Origin: Streptomyces sp. SID12501
GTDB lineage: Bacteria; Actinomycetota; Actinomycetes; Streptomycetales; Streptomycetaceae
DNA length: 64,000 nt
Direction: 5' to 3'
Assembly: GCF_010550245.1 (NCBI RefSeq)
Contig: NZ_JAAGLU010000018.1
Span: 62,001-126,000 of the forward strand
Shown here: in pieces, positions 1-9,163 of the stretch
Position numbering within the stretch: position 1 is the first letter of the stretch
How the letters are laid out: each line of letters opens with the position of its first letter
Made by a program: the position numbers and the translations under genes
Notes under the pieces: model-generated
Told to the model about the DNA's origin: nothing
The model's input: the letters and a program-made list of their open reading frames with translations, nothing else
Databases searched by the model: none

Positions 1-572
1 CCGACTGCGAGAAGGTCAGGTGCGTCGCATTGACCTTCGACGACGGGCCCGCCGCGCCGGAAACCTCGACCCTGCTGACATACCTCGCGCAGTACGACGC
101 CAGGGCCACCTTCTTCACGGTCGGCCAGAACGTCGTCGCGCACCCGGACCTGGTCCGCGCCGAGGCACGCGCCGGCAACGAGGTGGGCAACCACTCCTGG
201 AACCATCCCGATCTCACCAAGCTCACCCCCCGGCAGATCTCCTACCAGTTGAACCGCACGAGCGCCGCCATCAAGGCCGCGACCGGCAAGGCCCCCGCCC
301 TCTTCCGCCCGCCCTACGGCGCCGTCAACAGCACTGTCCGCCACGCCACCACGCTCTCTCCCGTGCTGTGGACCCTGGACACCGAGGACTAGAAGTACCC
401 CGACGCCGCGAAGATCTCCCGGACCGTCATCGGCGAGGTGCGGCGCAACGACGTCGTCCTCCTGCACGACATCCACCCCACGTCGGTCGCCGCGGTCCCC
501 GAGATCCTGCGCACGCTGACCGCCCGCGGCTACCATTTCGTCACGGTCAGCCACCTGCGCGCCACGATGTGA
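1..572 (+). pseudogene. Polysaccharide deacetylase (CE4/NodB type), 5' cut, in-frame TAG
   Basis: The reading frame enters from the left edge at base 3 and carries the NodB signature: TFDDGP (catalytic Asp pair), then HSWNH, the second metal-binding motif, and RPPYG. CE4 enzymes remove acetyl groups from chitin, peptidoglycan or xylan. The frame meets TAG at 390-392, exactly where the family has the Trp of its D-x-x-DW motif (the bases read DTED-stop-KYPD). It then continues cleanly in the same frame to TGA at 570-572, through LLHDIHPTS, which holds the late catalytic His region. A single TGG-to-TAG change explains the break. It could be a real nonsense mutation or a sequencing error. The start and any signal peptide lie outside the window. 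Confidence 0.85.
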
Positions 573-589
573 CCTCCGGCAGGCCCGTT

Positions 590-1085
590 TCAGTGCGCCG
601 ACCGCACGGGAAGGACCACGGCCGACGGACGGTCTCGGCCGTGATGGACCTGCTGCTCGGCGGCGCGCAGCACGGTCGCCTTGGCGCGGGGCTCTCCGGT
701 GCCAGGGTTGCGGTTGTAGCGCGGGAGGCGCCGCTGGAGACCTGAACGCGAATCCGGTGACCGCTCTTGAAGCGGTACGCCGTCGGCCACAGTTCCACCC
801 TCGCGCAGCCTCCCTCGTCCGCGTCGGTGAGGGTGATCAGGCCGTCGCAGATGTTGAGCGAGCGGCCCTTCTCGACGACGTCGCACAGCCGGACGAAGAC
901 GTCGGCGTGCGGCAGGGACGAGCGGAAGAAGATCTCGGCGCTCACCTCGCCGATGATCTCGACATCCTGTTCCAGCACGGGGGTGGTGCAGGTGAGAACG
1001 TCCGGCCGTGCCTCCAGCTTCGCGTTGTCGACCCGTCCCGGCTTGACGGTGAACCACACGAAAGGTGGTACCCCCGGCGGCCTCC
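590..1085 (-). pseudogene. CocE/NonD-type hydrolase, C-terminal remnant, frameshifted
   Basis: The minus strand encodes the beta-jelly-roll C-terminal domain of the X-Pro dipeptidyl-peptidase/CocE family: GRVDNAKLEARPDVLT, then VEIIGEVSAE, RLCDV, and VELWPTAYRFKSGHRIRVQV. At about 730-740 the frame changes; the next frame continues with PRYNRNPGTGEP and AAEQQVHHG, ending at 590. No catalytic alpha/beta-hydrolase domain is present upstream (above 1085 the family match is lost). I conclude it is a truncated, frameshifted remnant. The similarity is from family knowledge; the frame change is seen directly. It lies tail-to-tail with the broken deacetylase. Confidence 0.75.
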
Positions 1086-1291
1086 CACGAGGCCGCCGGG
1101 CAGGGCCGGTTGCTCGCCGGTCGAGTGTTCCCTGCCGTGAACGGGCCCCTTCAGGGATCCGAACCGTCCATGTACGGCAGGGCCGCACCTGTGAATGAAC
1201 GTCCAACCTCTCGACAAACCTGGGGTGACCGGCGGTAACTTCTGCCACGTCCCCACCGCAACCGCTTTCCCTCCCCAGGAGACACTCCCCC

Positions 1292-2632
1292 ATGCGCAGA
1301 CTCTTCGCCTGCCTGGCGGCCGGCGCCGCCGTTGTCGGCGGACTCACCGTGGCCGCTCCGCCCGCCTCGGCCGCCGACTCGGGCAGCTTCAGCGTGCTGA
1401 CCTACAACGTGGCCGGCCTGCCCGAGGCCATCTCCAGCGCCCCCACGCCTCGCGAGTCCAGCACCACGACGATCGGCGAGCGCATAGCGCCGTACGACAT
1501 CGTCAATGTCCAGGAGGACTTCAACTACCACTCCTACCTCTACGCTGCCGACACCGCGCATGCCTACCGCACCGCCACCAGCGGCGGCGCCGGCATCGGC
1601 AGCGGGCTCAACACGCTGTCGAAGGTCGCCTATGACGAGGACGACTTCGAGCGGGTCGGCTGGAACGCCTGCACCTACGGTTCCGGCGACTGCCTGACGC
1701 CCAAGGGCTTCACCTTCATGCGTGAGCGCCTCGCCGAGGGTGTCTACGTCGACTTCTACAACCTGCACACCAACGCCGGTACCAACGACGACGACCTCGT
1801 CGCCCGCGCCGCGAACCTCAGCCAGCTCTCCGACTTCATCGCCGGTCACTCCGCCGGCAACGCCGTCGTGGTGATGGGTGACACCAACACCCGCTACACC
1901 CGCTCCGGCGACACCATCGCCGAGTTCAACGCCGCCAACGGCCTCACCGACGCCTGGGTCCAGCTGATCCGCGGCGGTACACCGCCCGTCAAGGGCAGCG
2001 ACGCCCTGGTCTGCGACCAGACCGGGACCACCGTCCCCAACACCTGCGAAGTCGTCGACAAGGTCCTCTACCGCGGCAGCAAACTCGTCTCGCTCAACGC
2101 CACGTCCTACAACAACGAGCACGCCAAGTTCCTCACCGACGCCGGGCTCATGCTCTCCGACCACGACCCGCTCACCGCCGGCTTCACCTGGTCGCGCAAT
2201 GCCGCCTTCCAGCTCAGCGACCAGTTCGGTGGCCCGCACGGCGACTACTACAACGACATCGGCAGTGTCACCGCCGGCGCCCGCGCCACCACCATCGCCC
2301 TGCGCGCCGGCTCCCGGGTCGACCAGCTGAGTGTCACCCTGGCGAGCGGCACCACGCTCGCCCACGGCGGAACGGGCGGGACCGCCTCCTCGCTGACACT
2401 GGGCAGCACCGAGTACGTGACGACGGCGTACCTGTGCCAGGGCGTCAAGGACTCCAACACGCGGATCTTCTACGCCAAGTTCACGACCAACCTCGGCCGC
2501 ACCCTGGCCGGCGGCACCACCACCTCCGACTGCGTCACCCGGACCGCGCCGACCGGCTGGCAGATCGCCGGATTCCACGGGCGCTCCGGTGACGAGGTCG
2601 ACAAGGTCGGCTTCATCTACACCCAGCGCTGA
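1292..2632 (+). CDS. Secreted endonuclease/exonuclease/phosphatase-fold protein with jacalin-like lectin domain
   Basis: 446 aa. An AGGAG lies about 10 bases before the ATG. An N-terminal signal peptide ends near ASAADS (residues 1-30). Residues about 33-300 have the DNase-I/sphingomyelinase fold: LTYNVAGLP, the metal-binding Glu in NVQEDF, FYNLHTNAG, VVVMGDTNTRY, and the terminal LSDHDPL catalytic motif. The remaining 145 residues look like a jacalin-type beta-prism (GGPHGDYYND, IALRAGSRVDQLSV, and GFHGRSGDEVDKVGFIY at the end). The likely role is extracellular hydrolysis of a phosphodiester, either a sphingomyelin-type lipid or nucleic acid, with sugar binding by the lectin part. The precise substrate is not shown by the sequence. 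Confidence 0.85.
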   Translation: MRRLFACLAAGAAVVGGLTVAAPPASAADSGSFSVLTYNVAGLPEAISSAPTPRESSTTTIGERIAPYDIVNVQEDFNYHSYLYAADTAHAYRTATSGGAGIGSGLNTLSKVAYDEDDFERVGWNACTYGSGDCLTPKGFTFMRERLAEGVYVDFYNLHTNAGTNDDDLVARAANLSQLSDFIAGHSAGNAVVVMGDTNTRYTRSGDTIAEFNAANGLTDAWVQLIRGGTPPVKGSDALVCDQTGTTVPNTCEVVDKVLYRGSKLVSLNATSYNNEHAKFLTDAGLMLSDHDPLTAGFTWSRNAAFQLSDQFGGPHGDYYNDIGSVTAGARATTIALRAGSRVDQLSVTLASGTTLAHGGTGGTASSLTLGSTEYVTTAYLCQGVKDSNTRIFYAKFTTNLGRTLAGGTTTSDCVTRTAPTGWQIAGFHGRSGDEVDKVGFIYTQR

Positions 2633-2687
2633 GCGACCGACGGGCGTGGCCTGTGCGCACAGATTTCACCAATGATGTACGAGGTGA

Positions 2688-2716
2688 TTGACGCGCACAT
2701 GGCTACGCCCTACCTT
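2688..2716 (+). promoter_or_regulatory. Vegetative-type promoter upstream of the alpha-galactosidase
   Basis: TTGACG at 2688-2693, a 17-base spacer and TACCTT at 2711-2716 match the Streptomyces housekeeping pattern. The gene start at 2802 leaves an untranslated leader of about 80 bases. Confidence 0.55.
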
Positions 2717-2801
2717 CTGACCGATTCACCGAACCATGTTCGGCATATCGACCAACGGTGCGCGGCCTTCCGCCTCGCGTGCTGATCAGGAAAGGCTTTC
2801 C

Positions 2802-4802
2802 ATGTCGTACCCCCTCGCGCCCGGCTGGGCCAGACGCATCACCATGCGCGTCCTCGCCCTCACTCTCGCGCTGGCCGGCCTGACGGCCGTGGCCGACCGT
2901 GATTCATCGGCGTCGCCGGTCACCGAGCCGGCCGCCGTCAGCACCACCCAGGTCGCCGTCACTCCGCCGTCGATGGGCTGGGCGTCCTGGAACAGCTTCG
3001 CCAGCAGTATCGACTTCGACGTCATCAAGCAGCAGACCGACGCTCTGGTCTCCTCCGGCATGGGGGCGGCCGGCTACCAGTACGTCAACCTCGACGACGG
3101 CTGGTGGCAGGGCGACCGCGCCTCCGACGGCACCATCACCGTTGACGCGGATCTGTGGCCGACCGGCATGAAGGCCGTCGCCGACTACATCCACAGCAAG
3201 GGTCTCAAGGCCGGCATCTACAGCGACGCGGGCAAGAACGGCTGCGGCTACTACTACCCCACCACCCGCGACGCGGCCCCCAACACCGGTATGGAGGGCC
3301 ACTACCAGCAGGACCTGGAGACCTTCCAGCGCTGGGGCTTCGACTACGTCAAGATCGACTGGTGCGGCGGCAAGGTCGAGGGCCTCGACCCGGAGACGAC
3401 GTACAAGGCGATCGCCGCCGCCAACGACGCCGCGACCGCCGTGACCGGCCACAAGCTCGTGCTGTCCTTCTGCGAGTGGGGCACCGGGCTGCCGTGGAAC
3501 TGGGCCTCCGGATACGGCGACCTGTGGCGCACGAGCACCGACGTCATCCTGTGGGGCCAGACCGCGACCACGGGCATGATGCTCACCAACTTCGACCGCG
3601 GCCTGCACCCGGCCGCCCAGCACACCGGGTACTACAACGACCCCGACATGCTGATGGTCGGCATGAGCGGTCTGACCGCCGCCCAGAACCGGCTGCACAT
3701 GGGGCTGTGGGCGATCTCCGGCGCCCCGCTGCTGGCCGGCAACAACCTCGCCACGATGAGCACCGCCACCCGCGACATCCTCACCAACCGCGAGGTCATC
3801 GCCATCGACCAGGACACCCGCGGGTTGCAGGGCGTCAAGGTCGCCGAGGACACCCGCAACCTTCAGGTGTACGGCAAGGTCCTCGCCGGCACGGGCAAGC
3901 GCGCGGTACTGCTGCTCAACCGCACGTCCTCCTCCGCCTCGATGACCGTACGCTGGGCCGACCTCGGCCTGACCAGTGCCTCCGCGTCGGTGCGCAATGC
4001 CTGGACGGCCACCAACGCCGGTTCCAGCGCCACGAGTTACTCCACCACCGTCCCGGCGAACGACGCTGTCCTGCTCACCGTCTCCGGCACCGAGGCGTCA
4101 GGGTCGACCTACGAGGACACCACCACGGCCACCACGCCCACCTTCAGCGCCGTCACGACCGGCGCGGCCGGCACCAAGCTGGTGGACATCACCTACGCCA
4201 ACGGCGGCAGCACCGCCCGCAAGGCCACCATCCAGGTCAACGGCCAGTACAGCCAGCTCGTCGCCTTCCCGCCGACCGGCTCGGCCACGACCTACCGTAC
4301 GGTGTCCGTCCTGGCGCACCTGGGCAAGGGCACCAACACCGTGCGCTTCGCGGCGGTCTCCGGCAGCACCACGCCCGACATCGACGCGATCCGCGTCCAG
4401 GCCATCCCCGGCACGAACGGCGTCACCCTTGTCGGCGCCGCCTCGAGCCGCTGTGCCGGCCTGGAGAAGAACACCGTCACCGACGCCTCCCAGGCCATCC
4501 TGTGGGACTGCTTCGGCGGGCAGAACGAGACCTTCACCCAGACCTCCCGAGGTGAGCTCGTCGTCTACGGCAACAAGTGCCTGGACGCCGACGGCGCCGG
4601 CACCACCAACGGCACCAAGGTCATCATCTGGGACTGCACCGGCGGCACCAACCAGAAATGGACCGTCAACTCCGACGGCACCGTCACCAACGACCTGTCG
4701 GGCCTGTGCCTCGATGCCGAGCTGGCGGCGACCACCAACGGCACCAAGCTGCTCCTGTGGACCTGCAACGGCCAGACCAACCAGCAGTGGACCCTCAACT
4801 GA
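2802..4802 (+). CDS. Secreted alpha-galactosidase, GH27 + carbohydrate-binding module + ricin-type lectin
   Basis: 666 aa from the ATG at 2802, chosen because AGGAAAGG ends 6 bases before it; the frame is open further upstream without a ribosome site. A signal peptide covers about residues 1-45. The GH27 barrel starts at PPSMGWASWNSF and includes NLDDGWW, the nucleophile Asp in YVKIDWCGG (about D186) and the NDPDM acid/base motif near 280, then the usual C-terminal beta domain. Residues about 450-530 form a CBM-like beta-sandwich (DITYANGG, VLAHLGKGTNTV). The last 125 residues are a ricin-type trefoil with repeats such as CLDADG and NQKWT. It removes alpha-galactose from galactosides or galactomannan outside the cell. 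Confidence 0.92.
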   Translation: MSYPLAPGWARRITMRVLALTLALAGLTAVADRDSSASPVTEPAAVSTTQVAVTPPSMGWASWNSFASSIDFDVIKQQTDALVSSGMGAAGYQYVNLDDGWWQGDRASDGTITVDADLWPTGMKAVADYIHSKGLKAGIYSDAGKNGCGYYYPTTRDAAPNTGMEGHYQQDLETFQRWGFDYVKIDWCGGKVEGLDPETTYKAIAAANDAATAVTGHKLVLSFCEWGTGLPWNWASGYGDLWRTSTDVILWGQTATTGMMLTNFDRGLHPAAQHTGYYNDPDMLMVGMSGLTAAQNRLHMGLWAISGAPLLAGNNLATMSTATRDILTNREVIAIDQDTRGLQGVKVAEDTRNLQVYGKVLAGTGKRAVLLLNRTSSSASMTVRWADLGLTSASASVRNAWTATNAGSSATSYSTTVPANDAVLLTVSGTEASGSTYEDTTTATTPTFSAVTTGAAGTKLVDITYANGGSTARKATIQVNGQYSQLVAFPPTGSATTYRTVSVLAHLGKGTNTVRFAAVSGSTTPDIDAIRVQAIPGTNGVTLVGAASSRCAGLEKNTVTDASQAILWDCFGGQNETFTQTSRGELVVYGNKCLDADGAGTTNGTKVIIWDCTGGTNQKWTVNSDGTVTNDLSGLCLDAELAATTNGTKLLLWTCNGQTNQQWTLN

Positions 4803-4823
4803 CCTGACCTGACCTGCTCCACC

Positions 4824-4876
4824 ACGACGCCCGTCGCCGGGCCGGCCGTCAAGCCGGTCCCGGCGGCGGGCGTCGT
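4824..4876 (+). terminator. Strong hairpin after the alpha-galactosidase gene
   Basis: Two 18-base arms (4824-4841 and 4859-4876) pair at 17 of 18 positions around a GC-rich 17-base loop, starting 21 bases after the stop codon. No U-run follows, as is usual in Streptomyces. Confidence 0.7.
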
Positions 4877-4885
4877 CGTCGTCAA

Positions 4886-4910
4886 CAGGCAGCAGGCAGC
4901 AGGCAGCAGG
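4886..4910. repeat. Short tandem repeat, CAGGCAG x 3.6
   Basis: The 7-base unit CAGGCAG occurs three times head to tail followed by CAGG. It is intergenic, between two terminators, so it can vary in length without coding effect. Confidence 0.8.
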
Positions 4911-4978
4911 CATGGGAAAGCTCGTGGGCGCGTTGTCGGCGTGAACCGCTCGTCCTTCGTCCCGCTCCTCGACGACCT

Positions 4979-5020
4979 GAGACCCGCTCCCTTGCGGGTG
5001 AGCGCAAGGGAGCAGGTCTC
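4979..5020. terminator. Hairpin terminator between convergent genes
   Basis: GAGACC (4979-4984) plus GCTCCCTTGCG (4986-4996) pair with CGCAAGGGAGC (5003-5013) plus GGTCTC (5015-5020), leaving a 6-base loop and one mismatch. It ends 5 bases from the stop of the lipase gene and can serve both converging genes. Confidence 0.75.
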
Positions 5021-5025
5021 GCATC

Positions 5026-6243
5026 TCAGCTGAACAGCTTCGCGATGAACGGCGCGGTGTCCCTCTCCGACTGGACGAGAGTGCCGCTGTGATCGGACAG
5101 GTAGCTGCGGAACGTGACCGGCTGGGAGTGCAGTTTCAGCGCGGCCACATAGAGCAGTGTGGTCGCGTAGGGGACGTCGGTGTCGAGGATGCCGTGGCCC
5201 ATGAAGAACGGCTTGTCGAACCCGTCCTCGGGCATCTTCATGTAGGCGTTCACCGTCGAGCCGAAGTTCGGCAGGGTCGCCAGTAGCGTGGTGAAGTAGT
5301 CGCCGATCGAGACGCCCTTCAGGTGTCCCTCGAACTCGACGACACACTCGGTCTCGGCCATCGTGAGGTACTTGCGGCCGGTGTCGGTGAGGACGTCGTC
5401 AATGCCGAGCTCAGGGTGGGAGAACCTCAGGCTGGCGAAGAGGTAGGTCAGGTAGGCGGTGAGTCCCGGAGTGAGAGCGACCGGCGGCAGCTTCGGCCCG
5501 ATGGGCAACAGCAGGTTCTCGATGTACGCCGGGGTGCCGGTGCCGACCGCGCCTCGGTAGTCGAGGCCGGATCCGCCGAACTCGGTTGCGTACCGGGCGG
5601 TGTAGATCGCTGCGCCGCCGCCCTGGGACTGCCCGACAGCGACCCACTTACGGGCCAGGTGCCGGCCGGCAGGAAGAGTGCTCGCCCACTGGTAGCCGGC
5701 CTTGACCATGTCGACGACGTTGTGTGCGGTGGTCCTGCCGTCGAGGTACGCGTGCAGCCCTGGGGTGCCCAGGCCTGCGTAGTCACTGGCGACGATCGCG
5801 TAGCCCTGGGCGAGGAACTTCGCCAGGTGGTCGCGGTCGCGCTCGGGCAGTGCCGGGCCCATCACCGACGGAGCGCAGGAGTCTCCGAGGCCGGAGGTGC
5901 CGTGCGCCCAGGAGATGACCGGCCAGCCGCCCTGGGGCGCCTCCCCTTCGGGCAGGAAGACGACGCCCGTGCTGGTACCCGACTCCCCGAACGTGTTCTG
6001 GGTGACGTAGGTCAGGACGACCGCCTCGCCGGTGCCGGGCAGCCAGAGCTCTTGACGCAACGGCGCGACCGCGAGCACCGAACCGGCGGGCTCCGAGGCG
6101 ACCGCCTCGACGGATCGGCTGTCGGCCGCCACCGCGGCCGAGCCGGCACTCGCGGTGCCGATGGCCAGGACGAGCACCAGGCCCAGCAGAACCGCGTGTC
6201 CGAATCGGCCCATCGCCTCGCTCTTCGGGTCTCGAACCTTCAT
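5026..6243 (-). CDS. Secretory lipase-type alpha/beta-hydrolase
   Basis: 405 aa. The ATG at 6243 is preceded by GGGAAAGGCGG at good spacing; the frame stays open for 390 bases further upstream but overlaps the divergent regulator there. The signal peptide is about residues 1-40 (VLLGLVLVLAIGTASAGSAA). The alpha/beta-hydrolase core shows ISWAHGTSGLG (oxyanion region), the nucleophile elbow VGQSQGGG, a later Asp in HGILDTDVPYA and a His near the end in SYLSDHSG, the arrangement of the secretory lipase (LIP) family. It probably hydrolyses extracellular esters or triglycerides. The neighbouring divergent Lrp-type gene may control it. Confidence 0.8.
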   Translation of the reverse strand: MKVRDPKSEAMGRFGHAVLLGLVLVLAIGTASAGSAAVAADSRSVEAVASEPAGSVLAVAPLRQELWLPGTGEAVVLTYVTQNTFGESGTSTGVVFLPEGEAPQGGWPVISWAHGTSGLGDSCAPSVMGPALPERDRDHLAKFLAQGYAIVASDYAGLGTPGLHAYLDGRTTAHNVVDMVKAGYQWASTLPAGRHLARKWVAVGQSQGGGAAIYTARYATEFGGSGLDYRGAVGTGTPAYIENLLLPIGPKLPPVALTPGLTAYLTYLFASLRFSHPELGIDDVLTDTGRKYLTMAETECVVEFEGHLKGVSIGDYFTTLLATLPNFGSTVNAYMKMPEDGFDKPFFMGHGILDTDVPYATTLLYVAALKLHSQPVTFRSYLSDHSGTLVQSERDTAPFIAKLFS

Positions 6244-6547
6244 CGAGTTCCGCCTTTCCCGGTAATGCCGCAGGTGAGGATGCGAGCATTCGTCGATCCG
6301 CTGAGCTGCCCCGGTGCCGTTCCGCACCGGGAGGTGGGTGTCCCGCCGGATCCGGGTCTCACTGCGGCCCATGGTCACGGTGGGCGTGCGACCGGTCACT
6401 GAATTGCGTGATTCCGACTGCCGGCCGGCCCTGGCGCGTAATCCCGACTGGAGTCGAAGCCGGATTCGGGCCACACTCCGTAAGGTGATCGCGAAGGAGC
6501 CCGAGGCCTCGGCCCATCCGTCGGCCCCGGCCCGGCAGGGGCACGAA

Positions 6548-7549
6548 GTGCGGGCAGGCGGCGGCTGCTTCCAGGAGGGCGACCTCGCCCTGATCGATGC
6601 GTTGCAGCTGCGGCCCCGTGCCGCATGGGCCACGATCGGAGCGGCGCTCGGGATCAGCGGTTCGGCCGCGGCCCGCCAGTGGGAACGGCTGACGACGGCC
6701 GGGCTGGCGTGGCTGACCGCCTATCCGGTGTTCGGCGTCACGACGGTCGGACTCGTCGAGGTCGACTGTCGGCCGGGCGACACCGTCGAGACGGCGCGGC
6801 GGCTGGCCGAACTCGGCTGGGTGCTCAGCGTCGACCACGTGACGGGCAGTTGCGACCTGATCCTCACCGTCAGCGCCCTGGACCTGGCCACTCTCGCGGA
6901 CGTGACCACACACGACATCGGCGCGCTGCCGGGAGTGACCGGTGCCCGGCTGCGGCTGGCCACCCGGGAGGGCCGCGAGTGGCAGGTGGGGAGCCTGGAA
7001 CCACGGCAAAGAGCCTCGCTCGACGTCACCGCCGGCAATGGCCGTGCCACCGAGGCCGACCCGTGCGAGGCCGACATCCCGCTGCTGGCCGTGCTCAGCA
7101 CGGACGGCCGCGCCTCCTACGCGAGTATGGCGAGCTCGCTCGGCGTCCCGGAACACACCGTGCGCCGACGCGTCCATCAGCTCGTCGACGCCGGCGTCCT
7201 GGTGTTCCGGTGCGACTTCGCGCACGAGCTGGCAGGCTGGCCGGTCACCATGATATTCCGTGCCCAGGTGCCGGCCGCACAGCTGGATCGGGTGGGCCAC
7301 GAACTGAACAGAATGCCCGAGGTACGCCTGTGCGTCGCCGTGACCGGCGAGGCCAACCTGCTCGTGCAGGCCTGGCTCCGCTCGGTCGCGGACGGCCGGG
7401 CTCTCGAGACCACGCTGGAGAACCGTTTCCCGGACCTGCGGGTGATCGACCGGGCGGTGACGCTTCGCGCGGTCAAGCGCATGGGCCGACTGCTGGGCGA
7501 ACACAGTCGCGCCACCGGCTTCGTCCCCCTTGCCACCCGAATGACGTGA
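6548..7549 (+). CDS. Lrp/AsnC-family regulator with two tandem HTH-RAM units
   Basis: 333 aa from GTG at 6548, chosen because AGGGG precedes it and it gives the family's usual length for duplicated AsnC regulators; the frame is open back to 6314, with other possible starts at 6371 and 6485. The first unit begins at EGDLALIDALQLRPRAAW (winged helix) and runs into a ligand-sensing RAM domain; a second copy starts at EADIPLLAVLSTDGRASY and ends with another RAM-like domain (VTGEANLLVQAW). These proteins bind DNA in response to amino acids or related small molecules. It is divergent from the lipase gene (304-base gap), a likely target. Confidence 0.8.
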   Translation: MRAGGGCFQEGDLALIDALQLRPRAAWATIGAALGISGSAAARQWERLTTAGLAWLTAYPVFGVTTVGLVEVDCRPGDTVETARRLAELGWVLSVDHVTGSCDLILTVSALDLATLADVTTHDIGALPGVTGARLRLATREGREWQVGSLEPRQRASLDVTAGNGRATEADPCEADIPLLAVLSTDGRASYASMASSLGVPEHTVRRRVHQLVDAGVLVFRCDFAHELAGWPVTMIFRAQVPAAQLDRVGHELNRMPEVRLCVAVTGEANLLVQAWLRSVADGRALETTLENRFPDLRVIDRAVTLRAVKRMGRLLGEHSRATGFVPLATRMT

Positions 7550-7636
7550 TCAAGGGTAGCGAGTCGGTGGCGGCGCAGCCGGAGCACCGCGTGGTGGACC
7601 AGGATCTCCTGTACGCCAACAACTCCCACCCGGAGA

Positions 7637-8983
7637 TCAGTGGGAAGGCCCGGGCCAGACGGCCGAGGCGTCGTCGCGGTCGGGGTCGGGCAGGCGGACG
7701 GGGCGGACGGGGACGGTGTGGGTACGGCCCTTTGCCGTGAACGTCCACGGAGCGGCGTGGCCCGAGTAGCACAGGGTGGTCAGGGCGAAGACGCCGTCGG
7801 CGTAGACCTCGACGTATTCGCCGATGGTGAGGATGCGCAGACTCTCGGCCGGCTCGGTCAGCACCGTCTCGCCCAGCCGGTCCCCGTCCGGGCCTGTGAT
7901 CCAGAGGTTCTTGCCGTCGCATCCGACGAGCAGCGCCGGACGGCCGCCGTCGGGAGTGTCGGTGCGCAGGGTGATCTCGACGCGGCCGGTGAGGGTGAGG
8001 TCACCGACCGCGTGCAGTGCGGCCTGTTCGGTCTCCTCCCCGAGAAAGGTGTTCAGGCCGGGCCACCATTCCAGACGGGGTGCCTCGTCCGGGGCGGTGA
8101 CCAGGAGTTTGGGCTGGGCGAGCATGCCGCGGCAGCGTTCACCGGAGTCGGTGAGGTTCACGCGTCGGGGGGTGGTGTGCAGCACGACGCGGGAGCCGTC
8201 GGGGGCGTGGACGACGCGGGGGGCGTAGGAGCCGGTCGGGCCGAGCGCGCCGTGGCGGGTCCACGGGCCCCGCAGTCGTGGCGAGGTCCACGCCTCGAAG
8301 CCGCGAGTGGCGCCGATGGCGCCCAGCAGAAGCCAGCTGCCGTCGTCAAGACGCTCCAGGACGGGGCACTCCAACTCGTCGACGTCACCGGGGGATATGA
8401 GCGGCGGCTGGACGGTCCAGTGCTCCAGGTCGTCCGAGGTGGCCCAGGCGACACACCCGCCGACCTCGACGGGCAGTGAGGCGTCGGCGGCGCAGACCAC
8501 CATGACCCAGCCCTCGGACTCGTCGTCGCGTACGACGAACGGGTCGCGCCAGCCCATGCGTTCACCGGTGCGGTACCAGCGCGCGTCCGCCTCGACGACC
8601 GGCCCGGTGCCGTGCCGACGCCAGCCGGTGCCGTCGGTGCGGTCGGAGTACGCGAGACCGACCGACTGCAACGGCCAGCCGCCCGGGGTGAGGCCGAGGA
8701 CGCCGGTGTAGAACATGGCCATTCCGTGGCCGTGCCGCACGGGGTGCATGGTCCACACGGCCTGCTGGTCGAAGCGGCCGGGCAGGCCGTTGCCGAACGC
8801 GGTGCCGCGGGGCTGCCAGGAGACCAGGTCGGTGGAGGTGGCCCGGCCGTAGGAGGTCTCCATCCGCAAGTGGTCGAACTCGGCGGTCCAGGGGCCCTGC
8901 AGGTGCAGTACGGCATAGGTGCCGTCGTCGTCGCGCAGCAGGGCGAAGTCGTTCACGCAGAGGCCGGGCGGGGCGTATCGCAT
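7637..8983 (-). CDS. GH32-like glycoside hydrolase (five-bladed propeller)
   Basis: 448 aa from the ATG at 8983 (AGGA 8 bases upstream; a further in-frame ATG at 9019 lacks a ribosome site). Clan GH-J landmarks appear in order: a VNDF motif near residue 10 in the place of the family's WMNDPNG nucleophile, WRDPFVV near 175 (RDP motif) and DELECPVL near 235 (EC acid/base motif), then a C-terminal beta-sandwich. GH32 enzymes cleave sucrose, fructans or levan. No signal peptide is seen, so it should act inside the cell on sugar brought in by the ABC proteins encoded on the other side of the LacI gene. Substrate identity is inferred. Confidence 0.75.
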   Translation of the reverse strand: MRYAPPGLCVNDFALLRDDDGTYAVLHLQGPWTAEFDHLRMETSYGRATSTDLVSWQPRGTAFGNGLPGRFDQQAVWTMHPVRHGHGMAMFYTGVLGLTPGGWPLQSVGLAYSDRTDGTGWRRHGTGPVVEADARWYRTGERMGWRDPFVVRDDESEGWVMVVCAADASLPVEVGGCVAWATSDDLEHWTVQPPLISPGDVDELECPVLERLDDGSWLLLGAIGATRGFEAWTSPRLRGPWTRHGALGPTGSYAPRVVHAPDGSRVVLHTTPRRVNLTDSGERCRGMLAQPKLLVTAPDEAPRLEWWPGLNTFLGEETEQAALHAVGDLTLTGRVEITLRTDTPDGGRPALLVGCDGKNLWITGPDGDRLGETVLTEPAESLRILTIGEYVEVYADGVFALTTLCYSGHAAPWTFTAKGRTHTVPVRPVRLPDPDRDDASAVWPGPSH

Positions 8984-9076
8984 GCACAGTTCCTGTCGGC
9001 TCGCAGCGCCCAAACGCATGCGCTGAGCATTGACCTCGAAGGTCTCACTTGAGAATCGGCCCCAGTAAAACCGAAC

Positions 9077-9088
9077 GCAAACGCTTGC
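9077..9088. promoter_or_regulatory. LacI-type operator in the GH32/lacI divergent region
   Basis: GCAAACGCTTGC is a near-perfect palindrome with the central CG typical of LacI-family sites. It overlaps the -35 region of the putative lacI promoter. A related sequence, AAACGCATGCGCT at 9012-9024, lies nearer the GH32 start. Probable autoregulation and control of the GH32 gene. Confidence 0.6.
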
Positions 9089-9113
9089 GCAACAACGAGG
9101 GCGGGTTTACGGT
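9085..9113 (+). promoter_or_regulatory. Putative promoter of the LacI-family gene
   Basis: TTGCGC at 9085-9090, 17-base spacer, TACGGT at 9108-9113. The -35 box overlaps the operator. Confidence 0.45.
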
Positions 9114-9163
9114 CTCGTCACCCACAGATCACATCGGTGTGAAACCGACGGGAGGAAGAAGCC

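Noticed and set aside
1151..2578. Long minus-strand frame over the DNase-I-fold gene
   Set aside because: Shadow frame from high third-position GC; no start site or domain.
4886..4910. CRISPR-like array
   Set aside because: Seven-base tandem repeat without spacers.
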